Part shown: positions 43,299 to 52,526 of the stretch, piece after piece | How positions within the stretch are numbered: position 1 is the first letter of the stretch | Layout of the letters: each line of letters begins with the position of its first letter | Source of the DNA: Marinobacter mangrovi | Lineage (GTDB): Bacteria; Pseudomonadota; Gammaproteobacteria; Pseudomonadales; Oleiphilaceae | Direction of reading: 5' to 3' | Length of the DNA stretch: 64,000 nt | NCBI RefSeq assembly: GCF_016798325.1 | Contig: NZ_JAERVO010000001.1 | Span: forward strand, 1 to 64,000 | The notes under the pieces: generated by a model | The model's database searches: none | The model's input: the letters and a program-made list of their open reading frames with translations, nothing else | What the model was told of the DNA's origin: nothing | Made by a program: the position numbers and the translations under genes

Positions 43299-45008
43299 AT
43301 GGACGTGAGTCAGGGCGGATCGGCCGCAGGACCCGGAAAGGATTCCGACAAACCACGCTGGGGCGTCACGCTGTTTGGCCTGATCTTCCTGTGTGCCGGC
43401 CTGGGCGTGCTGATCTTCAGCCCGCTGGCGACTCTCTATGAGCATGTCAGCAGTGCCGGCTGGGGCCGGGTCCAGGCGACGTTGCAGCAGATCGATCTGC
43501 GCAGCCATCGCGGGGACGACAGCACCACCTGGTCGGTGGATGCCACCTACACCTACCGCGTTGGCGGGCGCACGTATACCGGCCATCGGGTGGGCTACGA
43601 CGCCGGCAGCGACAATATCGGAGACTATCAACAGCAACTGGTCAGCCGCATGCGGCGTATCAGCGCCCAAGGCCCGGTGGCCATATGGGTGAATCCCGAC
43701 AACCCCACCGAAAGCTACCTCGTACGCGAACTGCGCTGGAAAAAGCTGCTGTTCGGCGGTCTGTTCGGTACGGTCTTCGCGGTGGCCGGCGTTGCGATCC
43801 TGCTGGTGGGCCGGCGTCGACGCCGACTGGCCGCGGACCAGACAGACATCTTGTCCTCTCAGCGTTACGGCCACTGGGTATTCGGCTTCATGGCGTTCAT
43901 GTTTCTCTCCATCAGTCTGCCGGGTGTGCTCGCCGTCCCGGACGAACTGGCGGATGACAACTGGCTGATCCTGATGGTGCTGATGTTCCCGCTGGCCGGC
44001 CTCTGGCTCGCCAGACTGGCCTGGGTGAGCCGGCGCAACTGGCGCTATTACGGTCCGATGCCTTTGAGCCCGGATCCGGTGCCGGGACAGGTGGGCGGTG
44101 ATATCGGGGGGCGGATTCGCCTGTCGCGACCGGAGATCGAAGCGCCGTGGCAGGTGACCCTGCAGTGCGTCCGGGTGCGCATCCGGTCCGGCAAAAACAG
44201 CAGTCGCAGTGAACGCATCATCTGGCAGGACCACCAGTCGCCCTATGTGCATACCGAAGGTACCGGTGCCGTGGTCGCCTTCCGTTTTACGCCGCCGGCA
44301 GATCTGCCTCCGACAGACACCAGCGGACGGGAACAGGTCCTGTGGCGACTGGTCCTCGATGGGCCGCAGGAACCGGTGGCCCTGGAGCGGACCTACGAAC
44401 TCCCGGTGGAGCCTGGCACGCTGGCCTCTGCGGTGACCTTGCCCCGCGAACATGTGGAGCGGGCAGAACGCAAAGCCCAGGTGGCCGCGACCTCGGCAGC
44501 TGCCGAGCAGATCGATGTGGAACCCTGGATGGATGGCTGGCGGATTCGCAGCCGCGCTGGCCGCAACCTGGGCTTCACACTGGCGATCCTTATCGGGGGC
44601 GTGTTCTTCGCGGGTGCCGCCATTGGCTTGGGCGTTGCCGCGGCGTCCGAAGGTTTCATGCTTTACGTGATGGCCTTCTTCTTCGGGTTGTTTGGTTTTC
44701 CCATGGCGCTGGGTGGTCTGTTCATGCTGGGCCGTTCTCTCGATGTGCGCATTCGCCAGCAGCAGGTCCGCTCTGTCAGGGCCTGGTGTGGCATGGCGCT
44801 GTGGCGCCGGCAGGCTGACCTGATCCAGGCCGGCCAACTGGTACTGACATCAGGCGGTTCGGCCAATCAGGGGCACCGCATGACCGAGTATTTCCACCTG
44901 GAAGTGAAAGCCGCCGGCAAGCAGGTCCGTATTGCCGAGGGGCTGGCGGGCCGTGAGGTGGCGGAAGCGTTCCGGGATAACCTGGTGCGTTTGCTGCGCC
45001 TGTCGTGA
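43299..45008 (+). CDS. DUF3592 multi-pass membrane protein
   Basis: This 569-residue protein has about six transmembrane segments in three hydrophobic regions (near residues 25-42, 150-240 and 430-485) separated by soluble parts. The first soluble part, WGRVQATLQQIDLRSHRGDD with VDATYTYRVGGRTYTGHRVG and VAIWVNPDNPTESYLVRE, is a DUF3592 domain, a small beta-rich domain of unknown function. The later part repeats a similar fold with WQVTLQCVRVRIRSG. GGAGG lies nine bases before ATG 43299. Its function is unknown; it may pair with the sulfatase-like protein upstream. Confidence 0.78.
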   Translation: MDVSQGGSAAGPGKDSDKPRWGVTLFGLIFLCAGLGVLIFSPLATLYEHVSSAGWGRVQATLQQIDLRSHRGDDSTTWSVDATYTYRVGGRTYTGHRVGYDAGSDNIGDYQQQLVSRMRRISAQGPVAIWVNPDNPTESYLVRELRWKKLLFGGLFGTVFAVAGVAILLVGRRRRRLAADQTDILSSQRYGHWVFGFMAFMFLSISLPGVLAVPDELADDNWLILMVLMFPLAGLWLARLAWVSRRNWRYYGPMPLSPDPVPGQVGGDIGGRIRLSRPEIEAPWQVTLQCVRVRIRSGKNSSRSERIIWQDHQSPYVHTEGTGAVVAFRFTPPADLPPTDTSGREQVLWRLVLDGPQEPVALERTYELPVEPGTLASAVTLPREHVERAERKAQVAATSAAAEQIDVEPWMDGWRIRSRAGRNLGFTLAILIGGVFFAGAAIGLGVAAASEGFMLYVMAFFFGLFGFPMALGGLFMLGRSLDVRIRQQQVRSVRAWCGMALWRRQADLIQAGQLVLTSGGSANQGHRMTEYFHLEVKAAGKQVRIAEGLAGREVAEAFRDNLVRLLRLS

Positions 45009-45015
45009 CAGCCGG

Positions 45016-45591
45016 TCAGCCTGCAGGGAAGCGACCGATGACCTGATAGTGGGACCCTTCCGGGCGTTGCGTGCTGCTGAACAGGCTAACGTGATGCACG
45101 CCGAAAGAAGGCAATTCGAGTTGGCCGTATTTATCCAGGAAGCGGTTCAGGCTCTGGGCTGGCTCGCGTTTGTCCTGGCGGGCCGCGTATTGACGGGTGC
45201 GCCGCCCACGAAACCGGGCCAGTGTGATGTGCGGTCGAAACCCGCGCCCCTGGATCGAGACGTTCAGTTGCTTCAATCGTTGGTGGATCTCTTCGTGTAG
45301 ATCGATCAATGGTTCCCGGTCCAGTACGCCGGCCCAGAGGTTTTTGGGGTACTGGGGGGAGCCGAACAGACCGACACCCGCAACGGTGACCGGAAAAGGA
45401 TCCAGTGGCAGGCCATTAAGCGCATCGTAGATGACGGGCAGATTGTCGTCACCGACATTGCCGATAAAGCTCAGCGTCATGTGGAGTTGTCCGGCCGTCT
45501 GCCAGCGTGCGCCCTTCAGTTCGCCCCTGATTGCGGTCAGTGCCTGACGGACATCTTCCGGTAACTCAAGACCAACGAAGAGGCGAAGCAT
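45016..45591 (-). CDS. thpR: RNA 2',3'-cyclic phosphodiesterase (2H family, ThpR)
   Basis: This 191-residue enzyme has the two HxTL/HxTx motifs of 2H phosphoesterases: QLHMTLSFIGNVGDD (around residue 36) and RPHITLARFRG (around residue 125), at the expected spacing for LigT/ThpR, which opens 2',3'-cyclic phosphate ends of RNA. The N-terminal MLRLFVGLELPEDVRQAL is also typical. GAGGGAG precedes ATG 45591, which is preferred over ATG 45609. It converges with the DUF3592 gene with seven bases between stops. Confidence 0.9.
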   Translation of the reverse strand: MLRLFVGLELPEDVRQALTAIRGELKGARWQTAGQLHMTLSFIGNVGDDNLPVIYDALNGLPLDPFPVTVAGVGLFGSPQYPKNLWAGVLDREPLIDLHEEIHQRLKQLNVSIQGRGFRPHITLARFRGRRTRQYAARQDKREPAQSLNRFLDKYGQLELPSFGVHHVSLFSSTQRPEGSHYQVIGRFPAG

Positions 45592-45832
45592 AAGTTTCTC
45601 CCTCATTTTATTTTTCAGTTTAGTCGTAATTATCTTTTTGTGACGCCAACCCGTAACCCGCCTCACTCCTGGAACGGTCGGGTTAAGTGTGTGTAATGTA
45701 AACGATTGATTAATAAACCGTATTCCTGTTTTAACCCGCAGCCGCGGTGAGTTTCGTTAGGGTGGAATGGTGTTGCCCGGACATGGTGTCCCGGGCTTAT
45801 TCAACGGAAGAACCTACGGGGACTCTATCGCT

Positions 45833-46408
45833 ATGAACACCAAGACGAATCTTGCATACGTCACGCTGCTTTCCGCTGCTGTATTCGCTGCACCGGCTGC
45901 CCTCGCGCAGGACAAGCGTGATGACTCAGGTTTCTACATCGGTGGTAGTTACGGCGGCTTTAAATCCCACGGCGGTGAATTCAAGGACGAGAACGACCTG
46001 TTCGCCGGCACCGTCGGGTATCAGTTCAACCGGTATTTCGCCCTGGAGGGTGACTACCTGGATTTCGGTGAATTCGGCGAGGACGATGACGTCAACAGTG
46101 ACCTGAAAGGTCTGGCGCTGTCTGCCAAGGGCCGCCTCCCCGTAACCGAGAGCTTCGGCGTGTACGGCAAGGCGGGTGCCTTCGTCTATTCCTACGACGT
46201 GGACGCCTTTGACGAAAGCGAAACCTACGATGAAGTGAGCCCGGTGGTCGGTGCGGGCGTGGACTTCCGCGTTACCGACAGCCTCACAGCCTATGCCGAG
46301 TATGACCGCTACAACGTGGACATTGATGAAGACGACTTCAACGGCCAGGTCACCAACGACGGTCCGTCCTTCGACACGGCCCGCGTCGGTCTGAATTACA
46401 TGTTCTGA
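45833..46408 (+). CDS. Small outer-membrane beta-barrel protein, OmpA-like porin fold
   Basis: This 191-residue protein has a signal peptide ending AAPAALAQ and an eight-stranded beta-barrel pattern: FYIGGSYGGFKSHGGEF, LFAGTVGYQFNRYFALEGDY, SPVVGAGVDFRVTDSLTAYA and a final FDTARVGLNYMF with the C-terminal Phe needed for outer-membrane insertion. It resembles the OmpA-like transmembrane/OprF-N barrel proteins found widely in gammaproteobacteria. A strong terminator follows. Its role, structural or in adhesion, is unknown. Confidence 0.8.
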   Translation: MNTKTNLAYVTLLSAAVFAAPAALAQDKRDDSGFYIGGSYGGFKSHGGEFKDENDLFAGTVGYQFNRYFALEGDYLDFGEFGEDDDVNSDLKGLALSAKGRLPVTESFGVYGKAGAFVYSYDVDAFDESETYDEVSPVVGAGVDFRVTDSLTAYAEYDRYNVDIDEDDFNGQVTNDGPSFDTARVGLNYMF

Positions 46409-46492
46409 TCGCCCGATATGGCATCAGGAAAGGACAGGGAAGACGGACGAGTGCGATCGGGGGCAGGACGACCCTGACTCGTCCCTCGGAAG

Positions 46493-46528
46493 AGGCACTG
46501 GATGGTTGCCATTCAGTGCCTTTTTTTT
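46493..46528 (+). terminator. Rho-independent terminator after the beta-barrel gene
   Basis: AGGCACTG and CAGTGCCT form an eight-bp stem with a 13-base loop, followed by eight T residues. Confidence 0.9.
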
Positions 46529-46698
46529 GTGCATGCACAGAAGCTGTCAATTGCTTAAAAGGTAAACAGTTCGTTGAATTGAATCCCCTTTTAGCTGGCA
46601 GGTAATGATTCGTAACATGTTGTAATTTGGGGATTTACGTACGTGCTTTCAAAAATGCTGGCTGTATAGTGAGCATCTCGTGCATATAGGTGCTGACT

Positions 46699-47295
46699 AT
46701 GAGAGTTTCACACTGTATTACGATTAGCCTTTTAGCAACGGGCGTGTTGGCTGGCTGTGGCGGCGGTGGTTCCGGCGGCAGCACCGTTTCAGAGGCGTCG
46801 GCAACCTCCAGCAGTGGTAAGGCGACCGTGGCGGCTGGCCCGGTTGAAATGTCCGCCGGTTGCGAGGTGGATCAATACCAGGCTGAGCTGATCGAGCTGA
46901 TCAACATCGCCCGCTCTGAAGCCCGGATGTGTGGTGACGATCATTATGAGGCGACAACGCCGGTCACCTACAGCTGCACGCTGGAGGGCGCCGCCAGGAC
47001 GCACAGTGTGGACATGGAAACCCATAACTTCTTCAGCCACACCGGGTCGGATGGCCTGACTGTGGGCAATCGGGTCACGGCGACCGGCTACGAGTGGTCG
47101 ATTGTCGGTGAGAACATTGCGGCCGGCTACGATTCACCGGCTTCCGTCACGGCCGGCTGGTTGGCGAGTCCGGGTCATTGCCGCAACATTATGGATCCCC
47201 GTTTTGAGGAGTTTGCCGCGGTCCGGATCGACAGCACGTCGGCGTCCAACGACTACAGCAACTACTGGACCTCCGTTTACGGAACGTCTCGCTGA
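46699..47295 (+). CDS. CAP-domain (SCP-like) lipoprotein
   Basis: This 198-residue protein is exported as a lipoprotein by the lipobox LAGC (residues 16-19), followed by a Gly/Ser-rich linker. The CAP domain has ELIELINIARSEARMCGDDH, GAARTHSVDMETHNFFSHTG (around residue 97), IVGENIAAGYDSPASVTAGW (around residue 136) and SPGHCRNIMDPRFEEFAA with the conserved His residues. Bacterial CAP-domain proteins often have roles at the cell surface; the biochemical activity is not established. ATG 46699 is the start that places the lipobox correctly. Confidence 0.88.
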   Translation: MRVSHCITISLLATGVLAGCGGGGSGGSTVSEASATSSSGKATVAAGPVEMSAGCEVDQYQAELIELINIARSEARMCGDDHYEATTPVTYSCTLEGAARTHSVDMETHNFFSHTGSDGLTVGNRVTATGYEWSIVGENIAAGYDSPASVTAGWLASPGHCRNIMDPRFEEFAAVRIDSTSASNDYSNYWTSVYGTSR

Positions 47296-47377
47296 TTGCT
47301 CGTCACCCTGTAGCACCGCAAGGACGGGATGGATCCCGTCAGATTTTCCCTCTCGTTTTGCGTCCTCGCTTTCCCGC

Positions 47378-48049
47378 TTATTCACAAAACGGCCAGAACT
47401 GGTAGATATGCCGGCATCTTAACTGGGCTTCGCACTGCTCCAGTTGGGCCGCATAGGTGGCGGCGTGGGTCGTGACCCGGTTGGCCACACGCTGGACCCA
47501 CGGACGCTTCTTGTAGCTTTGGCGGACAAAGCCCGTCGGGCCTTCGTGGTAGGCCAGGTAGAGATCGCGGGTATTGTCCAGTGACAGGCCCAGTTGGCGA
47601 TGAGTCCGCGCGTTGTACCAGCCGATAAAGTCCAGGGCGTGTTTCATCTGGGAGCGGTCGGCGAAGACGCTGCCGGCGTCCTCCATGTACTCGCCCCAGG
47701 CGGGATCAAGCGCCTGGGCGTAGCCAAACGCAGAAGTCGGGCGCGACCATGGGATCACGCCAAACAGTTTGGTCCGTGGCGGTTGGATGCGGCTCTGGAA
47801 GGCGGATTCCTGGCGCACGAAGGCGATCTGGGTGGCTATGGGCGTGCCCCAGCGGGCCTGGGAGGCCGCCGCCTCGTCGTACCAATCCGGATGCTCGCTG
47901 AAGATGTCGCAGATGTTGTCCGGGTTGGTCGGCGGTGCCGGAACCAGCACCCGATAGCCGCCGATCAGCCACGACAAGGCGCCCACCGCAATAATGGGAA
48001 TGGCAAATTCAGCGGTGAACAGCAACAGACGCTTGGCTTTGGCTCGAAT
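47378..48049 (-). CDS. Lytic transglycosylase SLT-type protein with probable ATT start
   Basis: This 223-residue protein, if started at ATT 48049, begins with a basic segment (MRAKAKR) and a membrane anchor, then an SLT-like domain: AFVRQESAFQSRIQPPR with the catalytic Glu (QESAF, around residue 78), SAFGYAQALDPAWGEYME (around residue 105) and DLYLAYHEGPTGFVRQSY (around residue 167). This resembles membrane-bound transglycosylases that cut peptidoglycan. No ATG, GTG or TTG lies in frame between the upstream stop and TTG 48025. The ATT at 48049 has AGGAAA at a good distance and restores a charged N-terminus before the helix. If TTG 48025 is used, the product is 215 residues. Confidence 0.75.
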   Translation of the reverse strand: MRAKAKRLLLFTAEFAIPIIAVGALSWLIGGYRVLVPAPPTNPDNICDIFSEHPDWYDEAAASQARWGTPIATQIAFVRQESAFQSRIQPPRTKLFGVIPWSRPTSAFGYAQALDPAWGEYMEDAGSVFADRSQMKHALDFIGWYNARTHRQLGLSLDNTRDLYLAYHEGPTGFVRQSYKKRPWVQRVANRVTTHAATYAAQLEQCEAQLRCRHIYQFWPFCE

Positions 48050-48140
48050 AGTGGTTTCCTGTGGTTCGGGGCGGTGTTCTACGCTGCATTATAGCCCGCT
48101 CCCGGAGGGCAGGAGCGGGGATAACAGGATGGTAAGGCAA

Positions 48141-49136
48141 TCAGCCTTCGCGACTGGGTGGGGCCATGAATTCCGGGCCGACCGGATCGGTAATGTGTTG
48201 CTTCAGGATGTTATTGATCGCCGTCATGTCCTCTTCGGCGAGCGACCAGCCCTCCACATTGCTGACCGGCTCCAGCTGTTCAGGCCGTCTGGCACCCCAG
48301 AGTGCCGTGGTCACGCCCGGTTGGTCGATCAACCAGCGCAGTGCGAGGGCCAGGACATCCTTGCCGAAGTGATCCCGGGCATAGTCGTCCAGAGCGTTGA
48401 CGGCGTTAAGGTACTGCTGGAAGCGATCGCCCTGGAACTTGGGATCGTTGTTACGCAGGTCGTCGCCTTCAAACTCGCTTTTGGGCGTCATCTTGCCGCT
48501 GAGCAGGCCGCGGCAGAGACCGCCGTAGGTGATGGTGGCGATTTCGTTGTCGCGGCAGTAGGGCAGGATATCGTCCTCAATGCCCCGCTCAAACAGGTTA
48601 TAGGGCGGCTGGTCACTGTGCAGGGGGGCGAACTCGCGGAACTGGTCCATTTGCTCCGGCGAAAAGTTACTGACCCCGATCGCACGGATCTTGCCGTCCT
48701 TGAGCAGCTTCTCCAGGGCGCGTGCGGTTTCCTCCATGGGTGTGACCGGGTCGGGCCAGTGCACCTGATAGATGTCGATGTGATCGGTCTGTAGCCGCTT
48801 CAGCGAATCCTCGACTTCTTTCTCGATCCGCTTCGCGGTGGCATCGCGCCAGACCTTGTCGTGCTCGTCGGACCAGTTGAGCGCGACCTTGGTGGCCAGT
48901 GCCACCTGCTCACGGCGACCGCCCGCCAGGGCCTTGCCGACGATCTCCTCGGAACGGCCGAAACCGTAGACCGGCGCGGTATCGATCAGTTTGATGCCCT
49001 TGTCGATCGCGGCATGAATGGTATCGATGGATTCGGCTTCGTCCGTGCCGCCCCACATCCAGCCGCCAATGGCCCAGGTGCCCAGGCCAACCGGGGTGAC
49101 TTCGATATCCGTATTGCCAAACGTCCGGGTCTTCAT
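48141..49136 (-). CDS. Aldo/keto reductase
   Basis: This 331-residue NADPH-dependent reductase shows the (beta/alpha)8 barrel signatures: VTPVGLGTWAIGGWMWGGTD near residue 13, the catalytic Asp in LIDTAPVYGFGRSEEIVGKA (around residue 49), VALATKVALNW with the catalytic Lys, DIYQVHWPDP, and IRAIGVSNFSPEQMDQF (around residue 147). GGAGGCACC precedes ATG 49136. It probably reduces aldehydes or ketones; the substrate is unknown. It is followed downstream by a GC-rich hairpin (48095-48119). Confidence 0.92.
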   Translation of the reverse strand: MKTRTFGNTDIEVTPVGLGTWAIGGWMWGGTDEAESIDTIHAAIDKGIKLIDTAPVYGFGRSEEIVGKALAGGRREQVALATKVALNWSDEHDKVWRDATAKRIEKEVEDSLKRLQTDHIDIYQVHWPDPVTPMEETARALEKLLKDGKIRAIGVSNFSPEQMDQFREFAPLHSDQPPYNLFERGIEDDILPYCRDNEIATITYGGLCRGLLSGKMTPKSEFEGDDLRNNDPKFQGDRFQQYLNAVNALDDYARDHFGKDVLALALRWLIDQPGVTTALWGARRPEQLEPVSNVEGWSLAEEDMTAINNILKQHITDPVGPEFMAPPSREG

Positions 49137-49350
49137 GGTGCCTCCTGTCGTGTCGAAGATGTCAGGCCGGGGCGAACCGACCCAGATTACAAGCCTTGGG
49201 ACGATCTGCGGTGAGATCAAGTGCTCGCGATATCCAGGTCAACTGCCGGCCTGGTGAGACCGCTAGGACAGTACGCTGAGAGGGTGGTGCCGGATGTGAC
49301 GATCAGGAAAGGTTGATACGCCCGCAGTCTGTGACCGCGGGCGTTGGAGA

Positions 49351-50760
49351 TTACTGGCCGCGCTCTGCGGTACGCAGCGATTGCTTGAGATGGTCCATAG
49401 CACCCAGGCTGGTGAACACGTCCAGGCTGTTGACTGGCGTCGCACTGCCGTCACCCACGTAGTAGGCCGGCATCTGTATCTGGGTCTCCTTCAGGGCCGG
49501 GTACATGACCTGGGCGATATCCCGCTGGATTTCCGCCATGTAAATATCGCGCGCCGACTGCTTGGCCATCAGGTTGGCCTTGGCAACTTCGGCCTCCGCC
49601 AGACCTTTCTCACGGATGGCTTTGGCCGCATAGGTGGCGGCATCGGCGTTGGCTTTCTGGATGTCCCGTTCGGCGGTGGCCACTTCAAGCTGGGTTTGCT
49701 TCTCAAGCAGGGCGACAGCCTGTTCCTTTTGCTTGCGGACCTGTTCCAGTTCCGCCTGCTGGCGCTCCATTTCCACTTCCTTCTGCTTGGAAATGATCGC
49801 CAGCTCCTTGGCGCGCTGGGCGTCCTGGATCGCGCGGGCCTTCTCGATCTCCTTCTCCAGTTGAGCGGTCTTGGCTTCTGCCCGGGCCGTTTCCTGGGCC
49901 TGAATGGCGGTAATCCGTTTGGCGACCAGGTCCTTTTTCTTCACCAGCAGTTCGTCCAGGCGATGCTCCGGAATGGGCCGGCCAATGGTGACCTGACGGA
50001 CCTGGATGCCATAGGAATCCAGCGGGTTGGCCAGCCGCTTGGCCTGGCCCTTGTCGTTTTGCAGGATGATGTTTTTCCACACCAGTTGGACCTTGTGTTC
50101 CAGCTTGTCGGCGTCGTCGTTGGTTGATGACACCGCCGCCAGGTCTGTCTGCTCCACCTCGACCTGCCGGCGCTCGGTCTGGTAAAGGCCATTCTGGAGC
50201 TGGTCTTCGAGCTGCACCTTGAACTTGTTCAGCCCGCCCTGAAAGAATTCCTCGCCGGTGTATTGGGTGGCGGTGACCACCGTGACGTTCTTGGCGTTCT
50301 TGAGCAGAAGCGAATCGATCAGGTTGTCGTAGCTGCGGAATTCCCGATGCATGGCGATGATGCGCTCCGGATCGGATGACAGCTTGAAGCGGAACGTCGC
50401 CGGGATGCTGGCCGTGTAGGTATCGGCAAACTGGACCTCGACGTTACTCAGCTGGCGGGTGGCGCGGATGACCTCGCCGCTCTCCTGATTGCCGAAGTTG
50501 AGCGTCATCGCCTGGTTGTAGGTGTAGACATTGGAAAAGAAGGGCACTTTCAGGTGGACGCCCGGTTCGGTGAAGACCCGAATAGTGCCAAACAGCGTGT
50601 CCTGAACCACGTAGGTGTAGCCCAGTTCGGTGGTAAAAAAGGAGGAAAAGCCCAGCATCAGGGCGATTACGGTGCCGGCAATAGCGGCAAAATAGCGCTT
50701 CAGATGTTGCCCCAGCGACGAGGAGAGGGAATCAAACTGCGATTTTACGGCCTGGTTCAT
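49351..50760 (-). CDS. SPFH/Band-7 (prohibitin-like) membrane protein
   Basis: This 469-residue protein has one transmembrane helix (around residues 25-42), an SPFH domain starting GYTYVVQDTLFGTIRVFTEP (around residue 47), and a long coiled coil (residues 270-400) rich in Lys, Glu, Gln and Ala. The coiled coil includes an extended KQKEVEMERQQAELEQVRKQ region followed by repeated Ala-rich heptads. These proteins form large membrane-associated cages and influence protease activity or membrane organisation. No NfeD or HflK/C partner is adjacent. Confidence 0.87.
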   Translation of the reverse strand: MNQAVKSQFDSLSSSLGQHLKRYFAAIAGTVIALMLGFSSFFTTELGYTYVVQDTLFGTIRVFTEPGVHLKVPFFSNVYTYNQAMTLNFGNQESGEVIRATRQLSNVEVQFADTYTASIPATFRFKLSSDPERIIAMHREFRSYDNLIDSLLLKNAKNVTVVTATQYTGEEFFQGGLNKFKVQLEDQLQNGLYQTERRQVEVEQTDLAAVSSTNDDADKLEHKVQLVWKNIILQNDKGQAKRLANPLDSYGIQVRQVTIGRPIPEHRLDELLVKKKDLVAKRITAIQAQETARAEAKTAQLEKEIEKARAIQDAQRAKELAIISKQKEVEMERQQAELEQVRKQKEQAVALLEKQTQLEVATAERDIQKANADAATYAAKAIREKGLAEAEVAKANLMAKQSARDIYMAEIQRDIAQVMYPALKETQIQMPAYYVGDGSATPVNSLDVFTSLGAMDHLKQSLRTAERGQ

Positions 50761-51031
50761 TGTTAACTTCCTGTAACGTTATGATCCTTAAGGCCGGCAA
50801 AAATACACGGCTTCGTCTCCGAGCGCTACGCCTGATTGCCGACGTTGGCGTGAGAAGAAGCTCAAATGGGGCAAAGATTTTAATATTTTTAACACTTTGA
50901 AACGCTGAAAATCAGATGTAGGGATGAATCTCTGTTAATGTTTGGTGGAGCGTCTGCGGTGCACGCAGGAAGCGACTCATCCGGCGCGTTCGAAGCGCGT
51001 TTTTCAGGGAATGGAAGCAGTAGGGTGGATT

Positions 51032-52525
51032 ATGAGCACTGATCGTTACCGTATTCAGTTTGACGGCCGCATCGTGGACGGGTTTTCGCCCGAACAGGTG
51101 AAGAGCAACGTCCAGGCGTTGTTCAAAGTGTCCGAGGAGCGGGCTGCGCGCCTGTTCGATGGCACATCCCGCAATCTCAAAAAGGACCTGACGCTCGATC
51201 AGGCCAACCAGTATCGCGACCGCCTGTTGAAAGCCGGCGCAGCGGTTGTGGTTCAGACCATGGACACGCCGCCCGCTGCGGCGCCGGCCGAATCCGCCCA
51301 GCCGCAGGAACCGGAAAAGCCCCGCTACGCCACATCGCTCAGCGAGCTGGCAGTGGAGCCGGTGGAAGGCGAGGAAGAGACCGCCGCGCCTAATGAGCCG
51401 GCGCCGAACCAGGCCGCGGCGGCCATGACGGCGGCCGACGAGGGCGCGCAAACGCCTCCGACCGGTCCAGCCCGCTTCGAGGCCAAGCCGGTTGGATCGA
51501 CGCCCATTCAGCGCCCAGTCAGGAAAACGGTCGACCCGGAGGATTTCCGGGATGCCGAATTCCGTTTCACCGGCCAGGGGGGCGAATACTTCGGGATCTG
51601 GATCGTCAATATCCTGCTGACGATGGTCACCTTCGGGATCTATTCCGCCTGGGCGACCGTGCGCAATAACCAGTATTTTTATGGCAATACCCAGTTGGAT
51701 GGCGCCAGCTTCCAGTACCTGGCCGATCCGATCACGATTCTCAAAGGCCGGCTGATCGCGTTTTTCGCTTTCATCCTCTACGCGCTGGTGGCCAACCTGG
51801 TGCCGGGCGCGGCGATCATCATGGGTATCGGCTTTATGTTCGCGATCCCCTGGATTGTCATCCGTTCGCTGCGTTTCCGGGCCATCAATAGCGCTTACCG
51901 CAATGTGCGTTTCGATTTCGAAGCCAGCTATGCCGATGCGCTGATGGTGATGGTGGTCTGGCCCTTCCTCAACCTGTTGACCTTGCTGCTGCTGACGCCG
52001 TTCAGCGTTCTCAAGACGCACCGGTTCATGGGCAACGGTTTCCGTTACGGCACGAGCCGTTTCAGCTTCGACAGCACCAACGGCGAATATTATGCCTTCT
52101 TCGGTAAGGGGCTGCTGATGGCCATTGCCTTTGGCATCGGTGGCATTGTGGCGTTTACCCTGATCAATCCGGCGCTGGCGTTCGTCGTGATCATGGCCGG
52201 TTACCTTGCGGTGTTCGGCTATTTCATGGCAGGACTGACCAACATCTTCCTCAACAACCTCACGCTGCGCGATCACAGCCTGCATTCGCACCTGTCGCCG
52301 AAGCAGATGCTGTGGATCTACGCGTCCAACAGCGCGCTGGTTGTCCTGACGCTGGGCTTGTTCACACCCTGGGCCAAGGTGCGCATGGCGCGTTACCGGG
52401 CCGCTTGCACCGAGATGACCGTCGCCGGCGATCTGGACGGCTTCATAGCCGCGGAAGACCGCCGCACCAGCGCGCTGGGTCAAGAGCTCGGCGATGCCTT
52501 CGACGTCGGTATCACCGCCTTCTGA
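51032..52525 (+). CDS. DUF898 membrane protein with N-terminal cytoplasmic module
   Basis: This 497-residue protein has a soluble N-terminal region: a roughly 70-residue module (RYRIQFDGRIVDGFSPEQVK through AARLFDGTSRNLKKDLTLDQ), then a Pro/Ala-rich linker. The C-terminal 330 residues form a DUF898 (YjgN-like) membrane domain with FRFTGQGGEYFGIWIVNILL, FGIYSAWATVRNNQYFYGNT and LTLGLFTPWAKVRMARYRAA. DUF898 function is not known. ATG 51032 is chosen, with ATG 51011 in frame as an alternative. The next gene starts one base after its stop, so the two are translationally coupled. Confidence 0.85.
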   Translation: MSTDRYRIQFDGRIVDGFSPEQVKSNVQALFKVSEERAARLFDGTSRNLKKDLTLDQANQYRDRLLKAGAAVVVQTMDTPPAAAPAESAQPQEPEKPRYATSLSELAVEPVEGEEETAAPNEPAPNQAAAAMTAADEGAQTPPTGPARFEAKPVGSTPIQRPVRKTVDPEDFRDAEFRFTGQGGEYFGIWIVNILLTMVTFGIYSAWATVRNNQYFYGNTQLDGASFQYLADPITILKGRLIAFFAFILYALVANLVPGAAIIMGIGFMFAIPWIVIRSLRFRAINSAYRNVRFDFEASYADALMVMVVWPFLNLLTLLLLTPFSVLKTHRFMGNGFRYGTSRFSFDSTNGEYYAFFGKGLLMAIAFGIGGIVAFTLINPALAFVVIMAGYLAVFGYFMAGLTNIFLNNLTLRDHSLHSHLSPKQMLWIYASNSALVVLTLGLFTPWAKVRMARYRAACTEMTVAGDLDGFIAAEDRRTSALGQELGDAFDVGITAF

Positions 52526-52526
52526 T

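Noticed and set aside
50912-52483. Minus-strand open frame (523 codons) antisense to the DUF898 gene
   Set aside because: Arg/His/Gln-rich shadow with no plausible start. The DUF898 gene has domain matches, membrane helices and coupling to the next gene.
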